From Prevotella sp. UBA2756 (GTDB lineage: Bacteria; Bacteroidota; Bacteroidia; Bacteroidales; Bacteroidaceae), in assembly GCA_002353205.1 (NCBI GenBank), contig DEJE01000055.1:1-25717 (forward strand): DNA of 25,717 bases, given 5' to 3'. Under the pieces are notes generated by a model. That model had not been told where the DNA came from. It saw only the letters and a list, made by a program, of their open reading frames with translations, and did no database searches. This document shows, in pieces, positions 1 to 7,000 of the stretch (position 1 is its first letter; every line of letters begins with the position of its first letter). The translations under genes were made by a program, and so were the position numbers.

Positions 1-54
1 TGCGAACACCAAAGGCAGTTTTTTAAGATTTCGCAGCGTTGCCCGTTTCGGTTG

Positions 55-86
55 CAAAGTTAGTAAATATCTGATAAACAACCAAA
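55..86 (-). promoter_or_regulatory. Leftward Bacteroidota-type promoter
   Basis: Read on the minus strand there is TTTG (83-86), a 20-base spacer and TAACTTTG (55-62). This fits the Bacteroidota sigma-70-type -33/-7 pattern. It would start transcription near position 49 and run off the left edge, so a minus-strand gene probably begins just outside the window. No start codon can be assigned. Confidence 0.5.
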
Positions 87-131
87 TAGGAAACACGAAA
101 ATATTTTGTGAAATCTTAAAAAATCCTACTT

Positions 132-180
132 TAACAGACTCATAATCTGGAGGTCCCAGGTTCAAGCCCTGGCTGGTCCA
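132..180 (+). tRNA. 3'-half tRNA-Met-like (CAT) remnant
   Basis: The sequence gives the 3' side of a tRNA: an anticodon arm with loop CTCATAA (anticodon CAT), a variable loop AGGTC, a perfect T arm CCAGG-TTCAAGC-CCTGG, the acceptor 3' strand CTGGTCC and discriminator A. The matching acceptor 5' strand (GGACCAG) and the D arm are absent from the AT-rich sequence immediately upstream, so this is not a complete tRNA. CAT could be elongator Met or the Ile tRNA modified by TilS. Because 3' tRNA ends are common integrase targets, I read it as an attachment-site scar. It is followed at once by its own terminator. Confidence 0.75.
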
Positions 181-192
181 CTATAAAAAATC

Positions 193-225
193 AAGCACTT
201 ATGAGTTTCTCGCAAGTGCTTTTTT
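193..225 (+). terminator. Rho-independent terminator after tRNA remnant
   Basis: AAGCACTT (193-200) pairs perfectly with AAGTGCTT (214-221) around a 13-base loop and runs into six T. The placement 13 bases after the tRNA 3' end is typical for a native tRNA terminator, suggesting the flank to the right is the original chromosomal side. Confidence 0.85.
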
Positions 226-552
226 CGTGTCTGCGTAAACATTTTGTTTCAGTCCCCACATTTTCACGGAGCATCACAGAGTATCTATGATGCATATATA
301 AATACATTCATGCCAGTAAACAAAAACGCATTATTGCGTTACAAGATAATAGACAGATGCCTATGCAACAGATACAGAAGATGAACGATAGAGGACCTGA
401 AGTAATCGTTCGGACATTCTTATGTGAATCTTGGAAAATTGCGATTTAGCGAATGCAGTGCTAAGTTTGCTTAAGCAATGCTGAGCGTGAGCAATTTATC
501 CAAAAGTGTACAAAAAGAACCAAAAACACCTTGGAAAAGTGTAATCGCATCA
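226..552. other. Gene-free gap 3' of the toxin operon
   Basis: These 327 bases contain no convincing gene. The visible structures are a small perfect hairpin AACGCA-TTAT-TGCGTT at 325-340 and the large imperfect inverted repeat at 431-503 listed separately. The short reading frames here lack codon bias or family resemblance. Confidence 0.6.
431..503. repeat. 73-bp imperfect inverted repeat with inner hairpin
   Basis: The outer arms TTGGAAAATTGC (431-442) and 491-503 are complementary over 12 of 13 positions with one bulged base. Nested inside is a hairpin with stem 455-465 against 470-481 and loop TTTG (466-469). There is no T run, so it is not a clear terminator. It may be a dispersed palindromic element or a 3' structure on the hip transcript. 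No second copy of the whole unit occurs in the window. Confidence 0.6.
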
Positions 553-1557
553 TTAAAATCCCAACGTCGCACATCGGTACTTGTATGAAAGCCAATAACT
601 CCGTTTCAAGGATTCGGATAGGAAGGAATGGTCAATCATATCCTTTGCCAGAGGATGTTCTGCTGCAAAGAAATCCATTTCTCGTTTTATCAGTCGCTCA
701 GACAGACCTATACGGCGACCAAACTCCTCGAAGTCCTTACGTCCAACAGTTCTTGTGTCGGATAGTTGCATGCCTTCTTTGAACAATCCTTTATCAAGGG
801 CAAAGATACGAGGCATACTCAGGTGGAGACTGGTGTTGATGAGGTCGTAGGCAGGGGTGAGGTGGTATTCTCCGTCGCCTCGGTTAATCAGTGAGAAGTT
901 CTTTAGGTGGGCATCATCATTCAGAGTGAGATAATTGAACACAACTATGCGAAAGAACTTCAGGATTTCGACAGGAGCAGCTTTGACGTATTTGCGGATG
1001 ATGTCGGCACACTCCTCGTAACTCAAATAACTATATTTATAATCGCTGCCACCATTAGCATTGGTAAGTCCTGCCAGCGAGGCGAAATCTTCCTGACTAT
1101 ACTTCTGTCCATCTGGTCCGACATCGAAACGTCGGCAAAGATAGGCTGCTTCACCATCTTGGAAGAAACAAATACCATTAGCGGCAGTCTCCATGTGATA
1201 GACTTGAGAAGCCAACTGCATCGTCAGATGTTCATTGGCTGGACAATACTTGCGGTCAAGCAAAGCATAGGATGAAGGAGCCGGTTTCAAGATGTATGTT
1301 CCACGTTCACCTTCGGCTGGCTTTACCAAATTTCCCTCACTATCCAGTACCAAACTCGCCTTGGGTTGAACGCCAGAAAGCGAGATTCGTCCTACATTCT
1401 TCAGATAGGCTTCATTGTCGGCACTTTCGTTGTTGGGACTGTCAAAATCCAACACATGAAAAACCTCCTTCCCGTCAAACAATAGTTTTCGGGCTACAGG
1501 GGAATAGGTGGTAAAGCCTTCCTGCAAGGTGGAAGGGCAAACATTGACCTCTATCAT
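553..1557 (-). CDS. hipT: HipT-like serine/threonine kinase toxin
   Basis: A 334-residue HipA-fold kinase lacking the N-terminal subdomain normally present in HipA. Visible motifs, numbered from the ATG at 1557: the Gly-rich loop S59-L-S61-G-V-Q, which matches the SxSGVQ loop of E. coli HipT whose serines are autophosphorylation sites; K91 in ILKP for ATP; the catalytic loop DAHLKNF (D215, K219, N220); and the metal-binding D238 in AYDL. Family members phosphorylate an aminoacyl-tRNA synthetase (TrpS for E. coli HipT, GltX for HipA) and block charging; the target here is unknown. Start: GTG at 1563 overlaps the preceding stop by four bases, while ATG at 1557 lies two bases after it; either implies coupled translation. 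The length is close to E. coli HipT, so it is not a truncated HipA. Confidence 0.88.
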   Translation of the reverse strand: MIEVNVCPSTLQEGFTTYSPVARKLLFDGKEVFHVLDFDSPNNESADNEAYLKNVGRISLSGVQPKASLVLDSEGNLVKPAEGERGTYILKPAPSSYALLDRKYCPANEHLTMQLASQVYHMETAANGICFFQDGEAAYLCRRFDVGPDGQKYSQEDFASLAGLTNANGGSDYKYSYLSYEECADIIRKYVKAAPVEILKFFRIVVFNYLTLNDDAHLKNFSLINRGDGEYHLTPAYDLINTSLHLSMPRIFALDKGLFKEGMQLSDTRTVGRKDFEEFGRRIGLSERLIKREMDFFAAEHPLAKDMIDHSFLSESLKRSYWLSYKYRCATLGF

Positions 1558-1559
1558 TT

Positions 1560-1868
1560 TCACATCGGTTTAATGGTTACGGCTCCGATGGTATCGTGCC
1601 CGGCTGTTGCAAGCATGATACCAAAATCATCGTTTTCATCGATATGATGCAACATGGATTGCACCTGACGATTGGAGCCTTCAGACAACATGTTATAAAA
1701 ATAAGGAAAGAGATGGTTGGAACGGTAAGGCTCTTTTCTTACGGGCATGGCCAAGCAAACTGGCTCGCCGTGGTAGTCCTCACCATAAGTGAACACATAT
1801 TCCCTGGCATCGGTTTCTTGCAAGATGCCAGCCTCCGTGTCGTGAACGTAAACCTTACATTGTCTCAT
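1560..1868 (-). CDS. hipS: HipS-like HipA N-terminal domain protein (probable antitoxin)
   Basis: A 102-residue protein corresponding to the N-terminal subdomain 1 of HipA (start MRQCKVYVHDTEAGIL, then a FTYGEDY region and a FPYFYNMLSEG segment typical of that domain). In E. coli HipBST the matching small protein HipS is the antitoxin that neutralises the HipT kinase; the same role here is inferred from architecture. The chosen start at 1868 overlaps hipB by 14 bases; an ATG at 1889 would add seven residues and a 35-base overlap. It sits between the HTH gene and the kinase, in the order of known HipBST operons. Confidence 0.82.
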   Translation of the reverse strand: MRQCKVYVHDTEAGILQETDAREYVFTYGEDYHGEPVCLAMPVRKEPYRSNHLFPYFYNMLSEGSNRQVQSMLHHIDENDDFGIMLATAGHDTIGAVTIKPM

Positions 1869-2076
1869 AGTCCAATTGTTTGATGTCAATATTTACTTGA
1901 AGCCCTAACGTGTCGAGAATTGTCAGCAGGGTTGCCAACTGCGGATTACCTTCACCACGTTCAATTGCCACAACAGTGTTTACAGCCACACATGCCAAGT
2001 CTGCCAACGTTTGTTGGTTGATACCGAGTTTCTTTCGCCTTTCCTTGATGGCATTTCCTATTTCTTGCTGCGTCAT
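1855..2076 (-). CDS. hipB: HipB-like XRE-family helix-turn-helix repressor
   Basis: A 73-residue single-domain Cro/C1-type regulator: IKERRKKLGINQQTLADLA, recognition helix near AVNTVVAIERGEGNPQ, then a leucine-rich third segment. It is the first gene of the hipB-hipS-hipT operon and overlaps hipS. Expected role: autorepression of the operon and, with HipS, complex formation with HipT. Two almost identical palindromic sites lie upstream, one just before its start codon. It is a shorter protein than E. coli HipB, having little beyond the HTH. Confidence 0.85.
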   Translation of the reverse strand: MTQQEIGNAIKERRKKLGINQQTLADLACVAVNTVVAIERGEGNPQLATLLTILDTLGLQVNIDIKQLDYETM

Positions 2077-2097
2077 AATCCCAATGTATTGCGATTT
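2077..2097. promoter_or_regulatory. Candidate HipB operator O1
   Basis: Imperfect palindrome AATCCCAA-TGTA-TTGCGATT (arms match 7 of 8) directly abutting the hipB start and covering the predicted transcription start. It is repeated with 19 of 21 identical bases at 2198-2218. Position and symmetry suggest an autorepression site. Confidence 0.6.
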
Positions 2098-2102
2098 CAG
2101 TG

Positions 2103-2132
2103 CAAAGTTAGCAATAAATCTTTAAACGCAAA
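2103..2132 (-). promoter_or_regulatory. hipBST promoter
   Basis: On the minus strand TTTG (2129-2132), an 18-base spacer and TAACTTTG (2103-2110) form a Bacteroidota-type promoter. The predicted start near 2096 falls inside operator O1. A perfect half-site AATCGCAA (2138-2145) sits just upstream. Confidence 0.6.
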
Positions 2133-2197
2133 GCTAAAATCGCAATAAAATGATATTTTGGACTTCGATTTATCCCCAAAAAGCATAATTGGCATAC

Positions 2198-2218
2198 AAT
2201 CCCAATATAGTGCGATTT
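2198..2218. promoter_or_regulatory. Candidate HipB operator O2
   Basis: Second copy of the O1 sequence (19 of 21 identical), same orientation, 121 bases further upstream. Arms are AATCCCAA and GTGCGATT with spacer TATA (6 of 8 paired). Two separated sites would allow looping or cooperative repression. Confidence 0.55.
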
Positions 2219-2302
2219 TTGATTAAATCAAACTCTTCATCACTTTTCGGCGATTTGAAGCAAATTCATTCAGTTATTTGAAACCTCCAGTTATTATGTG
2301 GC

Positions 2303-2848
2303 TTAATTTCCATCTGCTGCAGGAATGTCCTCTGCTGCCATCATGGGTTCTTCCTCTGGCATTTCATATCGACGGATGCTGTGGTCTTGCAGGAAGATTC
2401 TGTTGAGTGTATATGCCAGCGACTCTAATGTCTTTTCCCGCACCTTCGGCTTCAGTTCACATTCCCAGATGGTGATGGAGTGCCAGCCCATCGCAGCCAG
2501 TTCATGCTGTACTCTCGCGTCACGCTCCTGGTTCCTCCGTATCTTTGCCACCCAGAAGTCGCGGTTCGTCTTCGGAATCTTACAACAGTCAGAACTCTCA
2601 ATTATGAATTGTGAATTATGCATGATGAATTGCGTGTGGTGTCCGTGCCAGAAGCATCCGTTCACGAAGATACATGTACGATATTTCCGCATCACGATGT
2701 CCGGCTTCCCTGGCAATCGCGGATGATTCAACCGATACCTGAACCCATGTCCCCACAGCCAACGACGCACCACCATCTCCGGCTTCGTGTCTTTGCCGTG
2801 GATGGCCGCCATGTTGTTGTGGCGTTGTTGTGGGGTATGACTGTCCAT
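2303..2848 (-). CDS. vsr: Very short patch repair endonuclease (Vsr)
   Basis: A 181-residue Vsr-family T:G mismatch endonuclease, which nicks 5' of the T in deaminated 5-methylcytosine contexts. Visible family blocks: NNMAAIHGKDTKPE near the N-terminus, LPGKPDIV with the catalytic-type D50, CFWHGHH (65-71), then KTNRDFWVAKIRRNQERDARV and GWHSITIWECEL. Between HGHH and KIPKTN, where family members usually have only a few residues, there are about 15 extra residues (TQFIMHNSQFIIESS) encoded by an AT-rich repeat-like stretch at 2594-2638. It starts six bases after the mutT stop, as third gene of an operon. No cytosine-5 methyltransferase partner is in the window. The last ~30 residues are acidic and not family-like. 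Confidence 0.88.
   Translation of the reverse strand: MDSHTPQQRHNNMAAIHGKDTKPEMVVRRWLWGHGFRYRLNHPRLPGKPDIVMRKYRTCIFVNGCFWHGHHTQFIMHNSQFIIESSDCCKIPKTNRDFWVAKIRRNQERDARVQHELAAMGWHSITIWECELKPKVREKTLESLAYTLNRIFLQDHSIRRYEMPEEEPMMAAEDIPAADGN
2594..2638. repeat. Short AT-rich repeat inserted in vsr
   Basis: The stretch contains reiterated AATTATGAATT / GTGAATTATG / GATGAATT blocks of about 11 bases, unlike the surrounding GC-richer coding sequence. It is 45 bases, so it keeps the vsr frame open. It coincides with extra residues relative to the usual Vsr alignment. Confidence 0.55.
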
Positions 2849-2854
2849 CTCTGA

Positions 2855-3235
2855 TTACAGTTTCAGTTTCCTTACTAAATCCCAATCTGCAGGCAGCCAG
2901 TCGACGCTCTCCAGTTCATCCTTGCTGAGCCACTTCGCCGCCTCGTGCTCCTTCAGTTCCAAGTGTCCGCTCTCCACATGGCAGAGGTAGCAATGCATCG
3001 TTAAGTGAAACTGCGGATAATCCCATTCCACCGTATCTACCAGCCGTTCCACCACGATGCGCGTTTCCAGCTCCTCCCATATCTCGCGCTTCAACGCTTC
3101 CTCAGGAGTTTCCCCTGCTTCCATCTTTCCGCCAGGGAATTCCCACCAGTCCTTCCATTCGCCATACCCCCGTTGGGTGGCGAGTATCTTATTCTCTTTG
3201 CGGATGATAGCCGCTACGACTTCTATTTGTTTCAT
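2855..3235 (-). CDS. mutT: MutT-type Nudix hydrolase
   Basis: A 126-residue (deoxy)nucleoside triphosphate pyrophosphohydrolase. The Nudix box lies at G36-K-M-E-A-G-E42 ... R50-E51-I-W-E54-E55-L; the position normally Gly after EEx is Glu (E57), as in some Bacteroidota members. The preceding WWEFPGGK is typical of MutT enzymes that remove oxidised dNTPs such as 8-oxo-dGTP. The start ATG at 3235 overlaps the stop of the upstream gene as ATGA; a longer in-frame extension upstream overlaps that gene and has no family resemblance. Likely acts in cytosolic nucleotide-pool cleaning; exact substrate unproven. Confidence 0.88.
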   Translation of the reverse strand: MKQIEVVAAIIRKENKILATQRGYGEWKDWWEFPGGKMEAGETPEEALKREIWEELETRIVVERLVDTVEWDYPQFHLTMHCYLCHVESGHLELKEHEAAKWLSKDELESVDWLPADWDLVRKLKL

Positions 3236-3660
3236 TCCAATGCCCCAATCAATTCCTCCATCGAGCAGCATACGCCGCTGAAGAGTTTGTACATCAGTTC
3301 CGGCTCCTGCCTCACGGGGATATACGCTATCACCGTTTTTCCCCTCCCTGCAAACCATCCGGCCTCCGTATGGGCACTCCTTCCGCAAGGCAGCACCAGC
3401 ACACAAGCGTCGCAAGCCTCCATCGCCTCGATGTCGTTGGCAAACTGCCTCACCGCTTTCGGATGCCCCAGCTGCTCGCGGTATTCCTGCGGGCTCCATT
3501 CCATGAAGTCCTCGCTCACGCTGCTCCATTTGAATCCCGGATCACCCAACGGCGGATTCCGGAAGTCGTACACCTCGTATCCCGCCTCCCGCAGTTTTTC
3601 CACCACCTCCGGATAGAACTCGTTCCGCCAACTGCTGGCCACATATATCTTCCTTCTCAT
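3232..3660 (-). CDS. Nucleoside 2-deoxyribosyltransferase-like protein
   Basis: A 142-residue protein of the nucleoside 2-deoxyribosyltransferase fold. It opens with KIYVASSWRN, then YDFRNPP, NDIEAMEACDACVLVLP and GRSAHTEAGWFAGRGK; E99 corresponds to the catalytic glutamate of the family and D77/D84 to conserved acidic positions. Such enzymes transfer or hydrolyse deoxyribose from nucleosides or nucleotides, some acting on modified bases. First gene of a three-gene operon with mutT and vsr (4-base overlap, then 6-base gap), which suggests removal of damaged or unusual nucleotides. Substrate cannot be read from sequence. Confidence 0.8.
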   Translation of the reverse strand: MRRKIYVASSWRNEFYPEVVEKLREAGYEVYDFRNPPLGDPGFKWSSVSEDFMEWSPQEYREQLGHPKAVRQFANDIEAMEACDACVLVLPCGRSAHTEAGWFAGRGKTVIAYIPVRQEPELMYKLFSGVCCSMEELIGALE

Positions 3661-3780
3661 GATTCACCTGCTTGTAAAGATTAATCAAGTATCCCTCTTA
3701 GGAGTCTTCTCGTTTGTCATCAGCAAATGCGATTCGCTTTCAAGCAACGAGACGACAATCCCCTTTCACCATTACGTCTG

Positions 3781-3811
3781 CAAAGATAATCATAATTACC
3801 CATATAGCAAT
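3781..3811 (-). promoter_or_regulatory. Promoter for deoxyribosyltransferase-mutT-vsr operon
   Basis: The minus strand shows ATTG (3808-3811), a 19-base spacer and TATCTTTG (3781-3788), predicting a start near 3775 and a leader of about 115 bases. Confidence 0.5.
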
Positions 3812-3924
3812 GCGAAACCCGATTAAAAACATGTCCTGACAAGGCGGAGTTCATCAATAGACAATTCTACACCCAATGATGCTATATTTTTACGATGATT
3901 CCTTTTCCTTTGAAGGAAAATGTG

Positions 3925-3932
3925 TACCTTTG
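3925..3932 (+). promoter_or_regulatory. Probable -7 box for the helicase operon
   Basis: TACCTTTG matches TAnnTTTG; no clean TTTG lies 19-21 bases upstream (only a T-rich stretch at 3903-3906). It would give a leader of about 100 bases before the start at 4041. Confidence 0.4.
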
Positions 3933-4040
3933 TGGCTGAAACATCTGTCAGCTTCTGCCATCGAAGGAGGCATGGATGTCAAAAAGGCTTTCATGAGATA
4001 AGAATGTCAGCATCGTAGCAGCAATGTCAATAATGAGATC

Positions 4041-7000
4041 ATGATAGTATTCATCGATACAGAGGTTAATCCGCAAACGAAGAGGGTAGCGGACTACGGA
4101 GCCGTAAGGGAGGACGGTGCTAAATTGCACTCTCATTCCAAGGCTGATTTCGATGCCTTTTTGTCGGGATGCGACACCGTATGTGGGCACAACATCATCC
4201 GGCATGACTTGAAGTACACGGCTTTGAGGGGTAATCCTACGATTATTGATACATTGTTTCTTTCACCACTTTTGTTCCCTAAACGGCCATATCACCATTT
4301 AGTAAAGGATGACAAGCTGCAGGTGGACGAACTGAACAATCCTGTGAACGATTCGATGAAGGCTCGCGACCTGCTGAATGATGAGATTGCGGCCTGGAAT
4401 GAGTTGACTTCCGGTAGGCGGGAAATCTATTATCAACTGCTTCACCAAACGGTGGAGTTTGAAGGGTTCTTCAAACACGTAAAGTATACTCCCTCTACAC
4501 AGCAATCACTTCTTGGAAGGATATTGAATGCACAACCAGATTGGCTAAAGCTTATACCAAAGGATTTTGAAGGAAAGGTATGCAGCCATGCAGATTTTGA
4601 GCTGCTTGTAAGGCAATACCCCATAGAACTGGCTTATTGTCTGGCTGTGATTGGTGCTGACGATATCTTTTCTATCACTCCTGCATGGGTTATACGCAAC
4701 TATCCACAGGTGGTCAATGTGATGAATATGCTGTGCAACACGTCGTGCGGCGATTGTGAGTACTGCCGTCAGCGATTGGATGCCCATTATGGGCTGAAGG
4801 AATTCTTCGGTTATGACGAGTTCCGTACGTTCGATGGCGTTCCCATGCAGCAACAGGCCGTGGAGTCTGCCATTCGTGGCGAATCGCTGTTAACGATATT
4901 CCCTACTGGTGGCGGCAAATCATTGACCTTTCAATTGCCAGCGTTGATGGCCGGGCGGAACACTCACGGGCTGACAGTGGTTATCTCGCCGCTTCAGTCG
5001 CTGATGAAAGACCAGGTAGACAATCTCGCTGCACGTGGCATCAGCGAGGCTGTGACCATCAACGGACTGCTTGATCCCATAGAGCGAGCCACAGCTATCC
5101 AACAGGTGGCCGACGGCTCGGCGAATTTGTTGTATATCGCCCCTGAGATGTTGCGCTCGAAGACCATTGAGCGATTGCTCTTAGGCAGAGATGTGGTCCG
5201 CTTCGTGATTGACGAAGCCCACTGCTTCTCCGCTTGGGGCCACGATTTCCGTGTGGACTATTTGTATATAGGAGATTTTATCCGGCAGTTGCAAGAAAAG
5301 AAACAGCTTCAGAAGCCCATTGCCGTCTCATGTTTTACGGCAACCGCTAAGCAGAAGGTGATTAGCGACATCTGTGACTATTTCAGGACGAAATTGAGTT
5401 TAGAACTAAAAGTTTTTGCTGCCAATGCTGAACGTAAGAACCTGCGTTATACGGTACTCCATGCCGATACTGCCGATGAGAAATATAACCTGCTGCGTTC
5501 CCTGATACTCGGTCACAACTGTCCGACGATTGTCTACGTATCGCGAACTAAGCGTACCCGCCAGTTGGCTGACCATCTGCTCAGCGACGGCATACGGGCA
5601 TTGCCATTCAACGGCAAGATGGAAGCTGCTGAGAAAGTGAAGAATCAGAACGCTTTTATGAGTGGTAAGGCTCAGGTCATCGTGGCCACCTCAGCCTTCG
5701 GTATGGGCGTTGACAAGAAAGATGTCGGACTGGTGGTTCACTATAACATCAGTGACTCCTTAGAGAACTATGTGCAGGAGGCCGGGCGTGCAGGACGTGA
5801 TCCGCAGATGCAGGCGGAGTGTTTTGTGCTCTATGCCGACAGCGATCTTGACAAACATTTCATTTTGCTCAACCAAACGAAGCTCAGCATCAGCGAAATT
5901 CAACATGTGTGGAAAGCCATCAAGGAATTGACGGCTAAGCGCGATAGGGTGAGTTGTTCGCCATTGGATATTGCCCGACAAGCAGGATGGGGCGATGAGA
6001 TTGATGATATAGAAACCCGTGTGAAAGCAGCCATTGCCGCCTTAGAGGATGCTGGATTTATCCAACGAGGTAGCAATTCGCCGCATGTCTTTGCCACAGG
6101 CATAGCGGTGAAGACTATGGAGGAGGCCCGACGTAAACTGACCGTTTCGCCACTTTTTGACGAACAGTCGCGTGAAGAGGCCGCCCGTATCATCAAGTCG
6201 CTCATCAGTGCACGGGCAACAGTAGAGGGTCGTGGGGCAGAAGCCGAAAGCCGTGTGGACTATCTGGCCGACATCCTCGGCATGAGGAAAGAGACCGTCA
6301 TCAGGAATATTAACCTGATGCGGCAGGAAGGTCTGCTGGCTGACAGTCGTGACATGCAGGCCTGGGTCAGTAAAAGTACTTCCCTGCGCAATCTTGACAT
6401 CATAATGAAGCTGGAGCAATTCCTCTTGCAGCGAATCAGCGGACAGTCGCATAGGATCAGTTATAAGGAATTGAACGAAGAGGCACATAAAGTCGGTCTG
6501 ACCTATTCGAATGTCAAACGCCTGCGGATGCTGCTCCATTTCCTATCGCTGAAGGGCTATATCCACAAACAAGAACATAGCTCTACAGGCAGCGTGAACA
6601 TACGGTTGCAAGCTACAGCGGAAGCGACAATGGCCCGCTTTGAAAAACGAATAAACATTTGTCGATTTATAGTTGAGGCTTTAAGCGCTAAGCGCGATAA
6701 TGGTAAAGAGATGACGCTCGTTAACTTCTCAGAAGTCGAACTGCTTCAACAATTCACCGCCAGCAAACAGGCATCTTTATTTGAAAATCAAAAAGACCAA
6801 AAGCCCACGATTACTGACATAGAAGAAGCTTTGCTCTATCTGACGAAGACGGAGCTGATGAAGATAGAAGGCGGCTTTATCGTCATCTACAACACCATGC
6901 AGATAGGTCGTTTGGCTGATCGCCGCACACGCTATGGCAAAGAACAATACCGTCTGTTGGATGAGTTCTACAAGCAACGCATCCGTCAGATTCATATCGT

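Larger units (their letters stand above)
3661..4040. other. Divergent intergenic region
   Basis: The 380 bases between two divergent operons contain a promoter for each direction (listed separately) and no gene longer than a few codons. A Shine-Dalgarno-like AAGGAGG (3964-3970) precedes tiny frames starting at 3972 and 3976 that end by 4001, before the helicase start. Confidence 0.55.

Noticed and set aside
531..782. Small plus-strand frame overlapping the hipT 3' end
   Set aside because: It lies antisense to the kinase coding sequence and shows no recognisable features.
553..1868. hipA broken by a stop codon
   Set aside because: Both pieces have full family motifs, a start codon at the junction and lengths matching HipS and HipT, so a natural tripartite system fits better.
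3236..3529. N-terminal extension of MutT
   Set aside because: It overlaps the deoxyribosyltransferase-like gene, has no Nudix-family similarity, and ATG at 3235 gives a normal MutT with ATGA coupling.
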